A DNA stretch of 64,000 nucleotides from Actinopolyspora mzabensis (GTDB taxonomy: Bacteria > Actinomycetota > Actinomycetes > Mycobacteriales > Pseudonocardiaceae). The stretch is from NCBI RefSeq assembly GCF_900101095.1, contig NZ_FNFM01000003.1:124001-188000 (forward strand), written 5' to 3'. The notes under the pieces were generated by a model. It saw nothing but the letters and a program-made list of their open reading frames with translations. It was not told the origin of the DNA and searched no databases. The translations under genes and the position numbers were made by a program. Below are positions 1 to 7,823 of this stretch, one piece after another (within the stretch, counting starts at the first letter, position 1; every line of letters starts with the position of its first letter).

Positions 1-1
1 C

Positions 2-706
2 GACAACGCCGAAGCCGAACTCACGACCTACCGCCGGTGGGCCGCCGAGGGCAGGGTGGACGGTGTGCTGTTGGTGGATCTGCGTCACGAGGACCCCCGG
101 GTACGGCTCGTACGCGAGCTCGGGTTGTCCGCCGTGCTGCTGGCCGATCCGGTCGGACGGTTGGGTATGCCCTGCGTATGGACCGACGACCGGGGTGTCA
201 TGACCGAAGTGCTCGAACGACTCGTGGCGCTCGGACACCGCAGGATCACACGCGTGGCCGGTCCGGAGGAGTTCGTACACACCGGAATCCGTTCGGAGGC
301 ATTCACCGCGGCGGCGGCACGACTCGGTTTGGACGGTGTCCGGATCGTGCACGCCGACTACACCGACGAGTCCGCCGCGCGTGCCGTTCGTGAGGTGCTC
401 GCCGATCCGGAGGCTCCGAGCGCGTTGGTGTTCGACAACGACGTGATGGCCGTCTCCGCACTGGGGGCCGTGCGGGAGCTGGGACTGTCCGTCCCGGGGG
501 AAGTCTCGCTGGTGGCCTGGGACGATTCCGCGCTGTGTCGGTTGGTCCGGCCCGCGCTGTCGGCGGTGCGCAGACCGATCGCCGAACGAGGGGCCACCGC
601 GGTGCGAACGCTGCTCGAACTGCGTAACGGAGCAACGGTCGGGGAACGACGCACCTCTGATCCGGAGTTCGTCGAGCGGGAGAGCATCGGATTTCACTCG
701 GGGTGA
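2..706 (+). CDS. LacI-family transcriptional regulator, C-terminal part (5' truncated by window edge)
   Basis: The frame is open from base 2, so the DNA-binding helix-turn-helix and hinge lie upstream of the window. What remains is a periplasmic-binding-protein-like effector domain: the VTRVAG-like strand after a GHRRI segment, the ALVFDNDVMAVSAL segment, and the VPGEVSLVAWDDS motif that is typical of LacI/GalR repressors. The end is a normal TGA stop. The gene lies 190 bp upstream of a glycoside hydrolase gene in the same direction, and a perfect inverted repeat sits between them, so it probably controls the adjacent glycoside hydrolases in response to a sugar. The ligand cannot be read from the sequence. 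Confidence 0.9.
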   Translation, partial: DNAEAELTTYRRWAAEGRVDGVLLVDLRHEDPRVRLVRELGLSAVLLADPVGRLGMPCVWTDDRGVMTEVLERLVALGHRRITRVAGPEEFVHTGIRSEAFTAAAARLGLDGVRIVHADYTDESAARAVREVLADPEAPSALVFDNDVMAVSALGAVRELGLSVPGEVSLVAWDDSALCRLVRPALSAVRRPIAERGATAVRTLLELRNGATVGERRTSDPEFVERESIGFHSG

Positions 707-800
707 TCCCGGCACTCGAACACTCATCCGTCCACCCATTCCGGAAGCCGAAGGCCGTGCGGGTCCGTTCTCCGCAGGATTTCACCTTGACTATTAACCG

Positions 801-824
801 CTTAAGTGATCCAATTCACTTAAG
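801..824. promoter_or_regulatory. Inverted repeat upstream of GH5-like gene, candidate LacI-family operator
   Basis: Perfect 8-bp arms CTTAAGTG (801-808) and CACTTAAG (817-824) flank an 8-bp spacer. The site is AT-rich in a GC-rich region and lies about 75 bp before the start of the downstream hydrolase gene and about 95 bp after the end of the LacI-type gene. The position suggests an operator for that regulator. The arm spacing is wider than the usual LacI-family palindrome, so the protein that binds it is an inference. Confidence 0.5.
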
Positions 825-896
825 AGTTTCGGGTGGGTCCGTGGTTCGGATTCCGCGAGCCATATCGATCCGCACACCGTTGATGGGAGCGCACGG

Positions 897-2834
897 ATGC
901 GTCGTGGTTTCGCCTTCGTCGACACGAAGGACGGTCCGGTCAGCTGGTTCGGGGTCAATTTCTGGTCCGCGGCAGGCGGGCCGCGGATGTGGACTCGTTA
1001 CGATCCCGAGTTGGTCCGCGCCGAGCTCGCCGTGCTGCGTGAGCACGGTTTGACGCTGACCAGATCGTTCTTCTTCTGGCCCGACTTCATGCCGGAGCCG
1101 GACCGCATCGACGAGAGCTGTGCCGCCGCCTACGCGGACTTCCTGAACGCACACGTGGAAACGGGGATGCGGACCATTCCGACCTTCCTGGTCGGCCACA
1201 TGTCCGGTGAGAACTTCGACCCGCCCTGGCGCGGGGGACGGGACCTGTACCGGGACGTGTGGTTGCTGGATCGGCAGAGCTGGTTCATCGAACAGCTCAC
1301 CGCGCGCTATGCCGATCACCCGGCGGTGGCTGGCTGGTTGATCAGCAACGAGATGCCGATCTACGGCGAGCCCGCCGATCGGGAGAGCGTGACGGCCTGG
1401 GCAGGCCTGATGGTCCGCTCGGTACGGGCGGGCGGTGGCACCCAGCCCGTTTCCATCGGGGACGGTGCCTGGGGCGCCGAGGTCACCGGAACCGACAACG
1501 GATTCTCGGTGCGTGATCTGGCGTCGTTGACCGATTTCCTCGGCCCGCACGTCTACCGCATGGAGGACGACCGGGGCCGGCAGCACTTCGGGGCAGCCTT
1601 CATCTGTGAGCTCACCACCACGTTGGGCAGTCCCGTGGTGCTGGAGGAGTTCGGGTTGTCCTCGGACTTCGCCTCCGACGAGCACGCGGCGGTCTACTAC
1701 CGGCAGGTGCTGCACAACAGCCTGCTCGCCGGATCCACCGGTTGGATGGCCTGGAACAACACCGATTTCGACGAACTCGCCGGGCAGGACCCCTACCGGC
1801 ATCACCCGTTCGAGCTTCACTTCGGGCTGACCACCTCGCGGCGCGAACCCAAGCCCCAACTGCGCGAGATGGCACGGTTCTCCGAGACTCTCGCCGCCAT
1901 CGACGTGCTCGGGTGTGAGCGGGAAGCGGCGCGGGCGGCGATGATCGTCCCGGAGCACATGGAGGGCGACATCCCGATCAGCGACGGTGATGATGCCCGG
2001 TTCGCGTTCAGCACCCTGCGGCAGGCGTACACCAGCGCGAAGTTGGCCGACCTCCCGATCGGGCTCTGCCGGGAGCGGGACGGTATCGCCGAGGACTGCT
2101 CGCTGTATCTGCTGCCCTCGGCCAAACAACTGACCGCGCCCTCGACGGGCAGGTTGGAGGAGCTCGCGGCCGCGGGGGCCACGGTCTACCTCTCCTACTG
2201 CCACGGAACCGGTTCGTTCCAGCGCGGCCCGTGGATCGCCGGGCTCGACCGGATCTTCGGGGTGAAGCACCAGTTGTGGTACGGCCAGGTGGATCCGATC
2301 GAGCGTGATGAAGTCGAGCTCACCTTCCGGGCGGATTTCGGCTGTCTTGCGGCGGGAACGAAGCTGTCGCTGCCGGTCGCGGGGAATCGGCACAGCCGCG
2401 CCAGGCTGCCGGTGCGGGCCACCGAAGCGGAGATCGTGGCCGTGGATCAGGACGGCGAGCCCGCGGTGCTGCGCAACCGGGTCGGTTTCGGTTGGACGGT
2501 GCTGTGCACCTACCCGATCGAGCACATGGCGGACTGGACACCGGGGGCCAATCCGGATGCCGCGGTAGGGCTCTACGACGCACTGGCCGAGTTCGCCGGG
2601 GTGCGGCGGAGCGTGCGCGTGGCCGATCCGGCGGTGAGCGCGGACGTGCTGCGGCACCGTGACGGTCGACGATTCGTCTTTCTCACCAGCCAGAGCCCGG
2701 AGCCGTTGCGCGTGACCCCGGAAGTGCCGGCTGGTGAACTCACCGGTCTGGACGATGAGAAGCCGGTAAACACCCTCGAACTGCCACCCTACGAAGTTCG
2801 GGTGCTGCGTATCTCGGGTTTCGACGCGGCATGA
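897..2834 (+). CDS. Glycoside hydrolase, GH5/clan A type, cytoplasmic
   Basis: A 645-residue protein with no signal peptide. The N-terminal half is a TIM barrel of the retaining clan GH-A: the acid/base pair is visible as ISNEMP (Asn151-Glu152) and the nucleophile as VLEEFG (around Glu250-Glu251). The part after about residue 340 resembles the accessory domains of beta-galactosidase or beta-mannosidase-like enzymes, including a stretch (VYLSYCHGTG) reminiscent of the amidotransferase-like domain of GH42 relatives. It probably trims beta-linked oligosaccharides imported after extracellular digestion; the exact sugar is not determined. A GGGAG ribosome site precedes the ATG. A secreted GH5 enzyme follows, suggesting a small polysaccharide-use locus under the upstream LacI regulator. 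Confidence 0.8.
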   Translation: MRRGFAFVDTKDGPVSWFGVNFWSAAGGPRMWTRYDPELVRAELAVLREHGLTLTRSFFFWPDFMPEPDRIDESCAAAYADFLNAHVETGMRTIPTFLVGHMSGENFDPPWRGGRDLYRDVWLLDRQSWFIEQLTARYADHPAVAGWLISNEMPIYGEPADRESVTAWAGLMVRSVRAGGGTQPVSIGDGAWGAEVTGTDNGFSVRDLASLTDFLGPHVYRMEDDRGRQHFGAAFICELTTTLGSPVVLEEFGLSSDFASDEHAAVYYRQVLHNSLLAGSTGWMAWNNTDFDELAGQDPYRHHPFELHFGLTTSRREPKPQLREMARFSETLAAIDVLGCEREAARAAMIVPEHMEGDIPISDGDDARFAFSTLRQAYTSAKLADLPIGLCRERDGIAEDCSLYLLPSAKQLTAPSTGRLEELAAAGATVYLSYCHGTGSFQRGPWIAGLDRIFGVKHQLWYGQVDPIERDEVELTFRADFGCLAAGTKLSLPVAGNRHSRARLPVRATEAEIVAVDQDGEPAVLRNRVGFGWTVLCTYPIEHMADWTPGANPDAAVGLYDALAEFAGVRRSVRVADPAVSADVLRHRDGRRFVFLTSQSPEPLRVTPEVPAGELTGLDDEKPVNTLELPPYEVRVLRISGFDAA

Positions 2835-2994
2835 CCTTCGCCGCGTCTCGGTCGGCTCCCGGAATCGACGTTGTCGGCGGGTCGACCAGTCGCGTCGAAC
2901 GGGTACGCCTCGACCGGCGATGCTGCCAGCGGAACGGAGGTGTGGTCGGCGGCGCGACGCAATGGAATGTTCGAGAATGTTTTCGGAGGAAAAC

Positions 2995-4002
2995 ATGAAA
3001 CGACGATTGAGATTACCCGCCGCCGTTCTCACCGTGCTGGCCATGTCGGTGCTGCTGACGCTTTCGCAGCTTTCGTTCGGCACGGCAGGCAAAGCCGCGG
3101 CGGCGACGGGATTCCACGTCGCCAACGGCAGACTGCTCGACGCCAACGGGAACGATTTCGTGATGCGCGGGATCAATCACGCCCACACGTGGTATCCCGA
3201 CGAGACGGATTCGCTGGCCGACATCAAGGCCACCGGCGCCAACACCGTGCGTGTGGTGCTCAGCAGCGGTGACCTCTGGAACCGCAACGACACCGCCGAC
3301 GTGGCTTCCGTGGTCGAGAACTGCGAGAACAACAAGCTGGTCTGCGTGCTGGAGGTGCACGACACCATCGGGTATCCGGAGAAGTCCGGCGCCGTGCCGC
3401 TGTCGCGCGCGGTGGAGTACTGGAACAGTGTCAAGAGCGCGCTGATCAGGGAGGAGGACCACGTCCTCATCAACCTGGGCAACGAGCCCTTCGGCAACAC
3501 CGGTTACGAGGCCTGGACCGAGGACACCTCGAACGCCATCCAGCGGATGCGCGATCTCGGTTTCCAGCACACCCTGATCGCCGACGCCCCGAACTGGGGT
3601 CAGGACTGGACGTACACGATGCGCGACAACGCCGCTTCGGTGTTCCGGGCCGACCCGCTGCGCAACACCGTGTTCTCCGTCCACATGTACGGCGTGTTCG
3701 ACACCGCCACCAAGGTCAGGAACTACCTGAACCACTTCGTCGACGCCGGGCTGCCCATAATGGTCGGTGAGTTCGGGCACCGCCACTCCGACGGTGACCC
3801 GGCCGAGGACGCAGTCATGGCCACCGCCGAGTCGCTCGGGCTCGGCTATATCGGCTGGTCCTGGAGCGGCAACAGCGGTGGGGTCGAGTACCTCGACATG
3901 GTGCAAGACTTCGACCCGAACCAGCTGACCCCGTGGGGCGAGCGCATCATCAACGGCCCCAACGGCATCCGGGAGACCTCCGAGGAGGTCTCGGTGTACT
4001 GA
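2995..4002 (+). CDS. Secreted GH5 endo-beta-mannanase-like enzyme
   Basis: A 335-residue protein. The start at 2995 has a GGAGG site six bases upstream and gives a classic signal peptide (MKRR, hydrophobic core, AAA cleavage near residue 37). The mature part has family GH5 signatures: GNEP with Asn163 and Glu164 as the acid/base site, and VGEFG with Glu259 as nucleophile, plus SVHMYG before the nucleophile. The overall pattern is close to actinobacterial GH5 subfamily 8 beta-mannanases, which cut beta-1,4-mannan; a cellulase cannot be excluded. No carbohydrate-binding module follows the catalytic domain. It follows the intracellular hydrolase by 160 bp and likely provides its oligosaccharides. 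Confidence 0.82.
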   Translation: MKRRLRLPAAVLTVLAMSVLLTLSQLSFGTAGKAAAATGFHVANGRLLDANGNDFVMRGINHAHTWYPDETDSLADIKATGANTVRVVLSSGDLWNRNDTADVASVVENCENNKLVCVLEVHDTIGYPEKSGAVPLSRAVEYWNSVKSALIREEDHVLINLGNEPFGNTGYEAWTEDTSNAIQRMRDLGFQHTLIADAPNWGQDWTYTMRDNAASVFRADPLRNTVFSVHMYGVFDTATKVRNYLNHFVDAGLPIMVGEFGHRHSDGDPAEDAVMATAESLGLGYIGWSWSGNSGGVEYLDMVQDFDPNQLTPWGERIINGPNGIRETSEEVSVY

Positions 4003-4037
4003 TCCGTCCGATGTGAGTTCGAGTCGGGCGCATCCCT

Positions 4038-4072
4038 CCGGCCACGCGGTCGCCCTCGGGCCGCGCGGCCGG
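4038..4072 (+). terminator. Hairpin after the mannanase gene
   Basis: A 12-bp stem (4038-4049 pairing with 4061-4072) with one mismatch and an 11-base loop begins 36 bp after the mannanase stop. There is no T tract, which is common for terminators in high-GC actinobacteria. Confidence 0.5.
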
Positions 4073-4133
4073 ATTCCCGGCTGTCCCGCTGTGTTGCAGA
4101 GCCGTCGTGTCGTGGTTGGCCCCGGCGGGGTGC

Positions 4134-4481
4134 TCAGGCCAGGGTGAACACCGCGCGTTGCGGGTTGTCCAGCCACACGGTGTGGGTTCTCTCCGGGGGC
4201 ACAGTCGGGCCGTAGCGGTTCGGCGGTGGTTTGCCCTGTTCGCACCAGCTCTCGAGCAGCACAGCAGGTGACCCAGGAACGTCACTGCGCCTTCGGCGAG
4301 TTCCGGGAGACCGCGATCGGTGTGACTGGTCATCAATGCTGGTCACGAGACATTCACCGAGTACGCTGCACAACAGTGCCGCGTTGTAGCCGGGCCAGTG
4401 CCTATCTCCAGCATCCGGTCGCCCGGCTTGGCCGAATACGTGACGAGTTGTAGGTAACGATGACGGATAAGACGAATTCAC
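4134..4481 (-). pseudogene. Decayed protein-L-isoaspartate-type O-methyltransferase
   Basis: Read on the minus strand, two frames together give a methyltransferase core. One frame near 4453-4400 reads LQLVTYSAKPGDRMLEIGTG, and after a frame slip the next frame continues with GYNAALLCSVLGE and VTSID, the SAM-binding motif region of PCMT-like enzymes. The same frame ends with GKPPPNRYGPTVPPERTHTVWLD, close to the C-terminus of methyltransferases found with graspetide (TgmC-like) or FxLD lanthipeptide genes. The middle of the enzyme is missing: about 115 codons remain of an expected 350 or more. It is therefore both frameshifted and deleted. No intact precursor or ATP-grasp partner remains nearby. 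Confidence 0.65.
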
Positions 4482-4652
4482 CGAGCTCAGTGGTTGGCGG
4501 ATCTCCAGCTAAAGTCAGAACAATGCCGCGTGCGTCGAGGTCGGTTCCGGTCGAGGCGTGATCGGAGTTCGTGACAGCAAGTTGGGGGAGCGCGATACGG
4601 TGTTGGGGGGTCTCGCCCGCTGTCTGGGGCGCTTTCACCACGTCGCTGCGCG

Positions 4653-5066
4653 GCGGACGATCCGACCCGGCCCGACCTCGACGCCGTCTGGCGTTTCCCG
4701 TCCACCGAGGCCTACCGGGGCCGCTGGCGCGAGTTCGACGACTTCCGCAGGCAGGTTCGGCACGCCTGGCGCGTGGTGGGCTGTTACGACCCGCACGGCG
4801 AGACCGTAGGTTTCGCCCGGGCGTTCTCCGACGGTGTCGCCATGGCCTACCTCGCCGACGTCTACATCGAGACCGCGCACCGCGGTCGGGCCCTCGGCAG
4901 GGGGCTGGTGCACGAGATGATCGACAACGGTCCGGGCAAGAACTTCAAGTGGATGCTGCACACCGACGACGCGCACGAGCTCTACCGCGATTTCGGGTTC
5001 GCCGAACCGAACGCGAGGTACCTGGAGCGCCAGCCCTCGTACCACAGCGGCTCCGGCTCGGTGTGA
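4653..5066 (+). CDS. GNAT family N-acetyltransferase (start unclear)
   Basis: In one frame the sequence reads TRPDLDAVWRFPSTEAYRGRW, then AWRVVGCYDP, FARAFSDGVAMAYLADVYI, and the acetyl-CoA loop HRGRALGRGLVHEMI, ending ELYRDFGFAEPNARYLERQPS. This matches GNAT proteins of about 135-145 residues. The family N-terminus is only a few residues before TRPDLD, but no ATG or GTG lies in that frame there; the frame is open back to 4575 with only a TTG at 4581. The first in-frame GTG (4773) would cut off about 40 conserved residues. Either a rare start codon is used or the start has been lost. Substrate unknown. Confidence 0.6.
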   Translation, partial: ADDPTRPDLDAVWRFPSTEAYRGRWREFDDFRRQVRHAWRVVGCYDPHGETVGFARAFSDGVAMAYLADVYIETAHRGRALGRGLVHEMIDNGPGKNFKWMLHTDDAHELYRDFGFAEPNARYLERQPSYHSGSGSV

Positions 5067-5502
5067 GATCCGGGGCCACAGGTCCGGCTCCACGCCGCGG
5101 CTCTGGCTAACGGCGGCGCGCTCACTGCCATGCCCGCCGATTTCCCGGCAGTGCTGCTGGCCGACGTCACAGGGTGGGGGAGCGAAAGCAGCAGGGCCCC
5201 GCCCTGGTGCCGCGTCCGCTGGACACCGACGCGGAGTACCGCGTGGACACTCCCGGTGAGCGGTCGCACGTCGTGCTGGGTGCCACGGCCGGGCTCGCGC
5301 GTTGGGGCACCGGGCGAGGCGTTCGTGGACCGCGCACACCGAAAACGGTGCGGAGATTCCGAGACTCGGCCGTTGGTCGTGACCGCTCGATCGGACCGGG
5401 GCCGGGCCACGGAGGTGGACGTCTCGCACGTCGCGTCTCCCGCAGGGCCTCGGCCCCGGCGATCCGGTCATCGCAGATGACAGTCTGGCGGCACCTCTCG
5501 AC
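5067..5502. other. 436-bp stretch without a convincing gene
   Basis: Between the GNAT gene and the erm stop no frame has a good ribosome site and a family-like protein. A plus-strand frame near 5210-5300 (LDTDAEYRVDTPGERSHVV) looks protein-like and could be a gene fragment, but it has no recognisable context. Together with the decayed methyltransferase and the start-less GNAT gene it suggests that 4.1-5.5 kb is degenerating DNA. Confidence 0.4.
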
Positions 5503-6345
5503 TCAGCGGTCCCGGTTTCGGCCGCGCCGCTCCGAGTGGGTGTTTCTGCCCGTCCGACGGCGCGACGTTCCCCCGTCGGCCGCCGTGATCCGTTGCCACA
5601 GCGAGGCCCACTGCTCGGCGGTGAGTTCCTTGGGCAGCGATCGGGCCGAGACGTGCTCGAGGCGCAACCACTCCCGCAGGGCGGAGCGGTCGATCCGTCC
5701 GGTGCGTTCGAGGATCTCGCCCAGCCCCCGTCCTCGGCCGGTGTAGACGTCCCTGACGAATCGCCGGTACTCCTCACCCGCTGTGGTGACCAGGGGCACT
5801 TCCCGCCTGCGCATCACGAGCAGGCCGCCGTCGACGGCGGGCACCGGCCGGAAGGCGTGCGCCGGTACCCGCTGTCGCAGGCTGAACTCGTACCAGGGCC
5901 ACCACTGGGCAGTGAGCATCGTGGCTCCGTCCACACCGGCTCTTCTGCGGGCGACTTCCCACTGCACCAGCAGGACCGCTGTTCGCCACTCGTGCCCTCC
6001 CAGCACGCGTTTGAGCACCGCCGTGGTGAGGTGGAACGGCAGGTTGCCGACCAGTACGTGCGGAGTCCTCGGCAGGGTGAAACGCAGGAGGTCGGTGTTG
6101 ACGACGGTGACGTGCTCGGGGGTGCGCCGCCGCAGTCGTCGTGCTCTGCCGGGGTCGAGTTCCACGGCGGTGATCGGCCGACCGAACCGGCCGAGCCGCA
6201 CGGTGACGGCACCGTCACCTGCGGCGAGTTCGACGATCGGTCCGTTCGTTCCGGCGACGAGATTCTCGATCGTGGCGATGACGGACCGGTCGACGAGGAA
6301 GTTCTGGCCGAGCTCGTGCGGCCCGCCAGGGTGGGAATGAGACAT
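5503..6345 (-). CDS. erm: Erm-type 23S rRNA (adenine-N6) methyltransferase
   Basis: A 280-residue protein starting at an ATG. It begins with the Erm/KsgA opening HELGQNFLVDRSVI, followed by the SAM-binding motif VELAAGDGAVT (about residues 38-48), an acidic ribose-binding ELDP, and the catalytic motif GNLPFHLTT (Asn101) in which NLPF replaces the usual NLPY/NIPY. The Arg-rich C-terminal tail is typical of actinomycete Erm proteins such as ErmE. Members dimethylate A2058 of 23S rRNA and give macrolide-lincosamide-streptogramin B resistance. The 155-base leader carries a short peptide and a strong hairpin (see separate entries), suggesting drug-inducible attenuation. The family is clear; the subclass letter is not. 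Confidence 0.93.
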   Translation of the reverse strand: MSHSHPGGPHELGQNFLVDRSVIATIENLVAGTNGPIVELAAGDGAVTVRLGRFGRPITAVELDPGRARRLRRRTPEHVTVVNTDLLRFTLPRTPHVLVGNLPFHLTTAVLKRVLGGHEWRTAVLLVQWEVARRRAGVDGATMLTAQWWPWYEFSLRQRVPAHAFRPVPAVDGGLLVMRRREVPLVTTAGEEYRRFVRDVYTGRGRGLGEILERTGRIDRSALREWLRLEHVSARSLPKELTAEQWASLWQRITAADGGTSRRRTGRNTHSERRGRNRDR

Positions 6346-6444
6346 GGGTGTGCTCCGCGAAGTGAAGAACGGAGCCGGGCAGCCGAGAGCCGCACCGGCG
6401 ATGACTCCGAAGCGCGGCGGAGCTGCGAAAGGTGAAGATCAGCT

Positions 6445-6464
6445 CCCCGCCGTCAGCGGCGGGG
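6445..6464 (-). promoter_or_regulatory. Hairpin in the erm leader, candidate attenuator
   Basis: Perfect 8-bp GC stem CCCCGCCG (6445-6452) and CGGCGGGG (6457-6464) with a 4-base loop TCAG. On the transcript strand the loop holds the TGA stop of the leader peptide and the upstream arm encodes its last codons. A ribosome stalled earlier on the leader would leave the stem free to form or rearrange. The hairpin is about 100 bases before the erm start codon. Confidence 0.6.
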
Positions 6465-6500
6465 CCTCACGTAGAAGGGAGCACTCGCGTTGATACCCAT
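6453..6500 (-). CDS. Candidate erm leader peptide, 15 residues
   Basis: The minus strand reads MGINASAPFYVRPRR then TGA. It ends 107 bases before the erm start. The first three residues MGI match the start of the ErmC leader, and the basic RPRR end resembles the arginine-rich motifs on which macrolide-bound ribosomes stall. There is no Shine-Dalgarno sequence; the ATG lies 8 bases after an extended -10 element, so the transcript would begin at or next to the start codon (leaderless). The stop codon is in the loop of the attenuator hairpin. Reading as a leader is inference from position and architecture. Confidence 0.55.
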   Translation of the reverse strand: MGINASAPFYVRPRR

Positions 6501-6508
6501 CGATGATT

Positions 6509-6517
6509 ACTCTAGCA
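6509..6517 (-). promoter_or_regulatory. Extended -10 promoter element of erm
   Basis: On the minus strand the bases read TGCTAGAGT, that is TGn followed by a -10 hexamer TAGAGT. It lies 8 bases before the leader ATG. No good -35 hexamer is seen at 17 bases, as allowed for extended -10 promoters. Confidence 0.55.
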
Positions 6518-6586
6518 GTGGTGCCGAACCGGCCGAGATGCCACCGTGCGGGGGTTCGCTGGGGCGCTGTGCGAGAGCGGTCGGGT

Positions 6587-7294
6587 TCAGAAAACCAGTC
6601 GTAGCCGTTGCTCCTCGAGGTCGTAGCGTAGCTCGTGCGCGCTGTCGCGTATGCCGGAAACGATGGTTTCCACCACTTCGTCGATGTCGGCGGGCGGAGG
6701 CATGCGCGGTGGTGTTCCGCTCAGCGCGCGATCCACCAGGCCGGTTTCCATGTGCGGGGGTCGGATGTCGAACACATCGACACCACGTCTGCGCATTTCC
6801 CGCCGTGTGGCGGTCAGCCACGCCGACAGTGCCGCTTTGCTGGCCGAGTAGTCGGCCATCTCCGCGGTGGGATAGTCGGCCAGTATCGCGGAGATCGCGG
6901 CCAACGTCCCGCCGCTTCGTTCCAGATGGGGCAGTGCCGCACGTGCGAGCACTATCGGCGCGAGTGCGTTGATGGTCAGCAGGTGCTCGGTCACCGCGTC
7001 CTCGGCCTCCGCGGTGCGGCCGAACGCCGCCACGCCCGTGGCGATCAGCACGAGATCCAGTCCCGCCAGCGATTCGGCCGCCGTGTCGACCACTCGGTGA
7101 CAGGAGTCGGTGTCGATCGCTTCGAAGGTCGAGTAGGCAGCGCCGTCGAGCTCCTCCGAAACGGTGGCGAGTTCGTTCCGGTCACGTCCGGCCAGGTAGG
7201 TGCGGGTGCCCGCCTCGTGCAGCTTGTGGGCGAGTTTGCCACCCAGCACCCCACTCGCGCCTACGATCAGCACATTCTTGTTCCGCAATTGCAC
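6587..7294 (-). CDS. Short-chain dehydrogenase/reductase (SDR)
   Basis: A 235-residue protein from a GTG start at 7294, which has GGAG five bases upstream; longer upstream frame lacks family similarity. It has the NAD(P) glycine motif VGASGVLGG near the N-terminus, an NNAG-equivalent IATGVA, the catalytic Ser in ISAIL, and YSASK with Tyr and Lys. The C-terminus is short, as in classical SDRs. Substrate is unknown. It lies directly upstream of erm on the same strand but with its own 3' end before the erm promoter, so cotranscription is possible but not required. Confidence 0.85.
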   Translation of the reverse strand: MQLRNKNVLIVGASGVLGGKLAHKLHEAGTRTYLAGRDRNELATVSEELDGAAYSTFEAIDTDSCHRVVDTAAESLAGLDLVLIATGVAAFGRTAEAEDAVTEHLLTINALAPIVLARAALPHLERSGGTLAAISAILADYPTAEMADYSASKAALSAWLTATRREMRRRGVDVFDIRPPHMETGLVDRALSGTPPRMPPPADIDEVVETIVSGIRDSAHELRYDLEEQRLRLVF

Positions 7295-7823
7295 GTGAAC
7301 TCCGGTTTTTCCGCCGGTGATTGCCCAGGAGAACGTTAACCCAGTCCGCCGTGCCGCGCGATCACCACGGCTCCGCGTGGCGCAGGAAAACTGTCGCCTC
7401 CGGGGCGGCAGCGGCCCTGGTTCCCATGGTGGCGACGTCGTTGACGTAATCGTAAATTTTTCGTATGCGAGAATTTTTCTCGATGGTGACTTTCCGGCAA
7501 TGAGAGGCTGGGATTCCTGAGTGTCGTGATCCGGGCCCCCGAAACGGTGTGAATTCTTTTCGTGTTGTTTTGCGAGGACGAGACGTTCCTGGAGATGGAA
7601 GCATGCCCGAACGAACAAGACATCACCGATCGTGGTCGAAAGTATGCGCTCCGGAACAGACCTCCGAGGGCTGGGGAGCGTGTCCTGCCGGGGCGACTCG
7701 AATCACATTCGTACGACCGGCTGAAACCCGACTGGTTGTTCGTTCCACGGGAATAAAACCTCCTTCACGTTCGCTGTGAAGTTGGCAGTCCTGTCATCTT
7801 CACACCCTGTACGGAAGGTCGTG
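7295..7823. other. 529-bp divergent intergenic region with an AT-rich palindrome
   Basis: This lies between the SDR and the drug exporter, which are divergent. Bases 7440-7490 are strikingly AT-rich for this genome: two near copies of AATTTTTC occur, and CGAGAA-TTT-TTCTCG forms a perfect 6-bp-arm palindrome (7468-7482). A TTGACG hexamer at 7440 could be a -35 element. TTCAC-7-GTGAA (7774-7790) lies about 35 bp before the exporter start and could be an operator. No gene is seen. Confidence 0.5.

Noticed and set aside
884-897. CebR-type box at the GH5 start
   Set aside because: Only the left half matches TGGGAGCGCTCCCA, and it coincides with the ribosome-binding site.
816-3176. 786-codon open frame on the minus strand
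   Set aside because: It runs antisense to the glycoside hydrolase gene, has Arg/Pro/Gly-rich composition and no family motif; long antisense frames are expected at this GC content.
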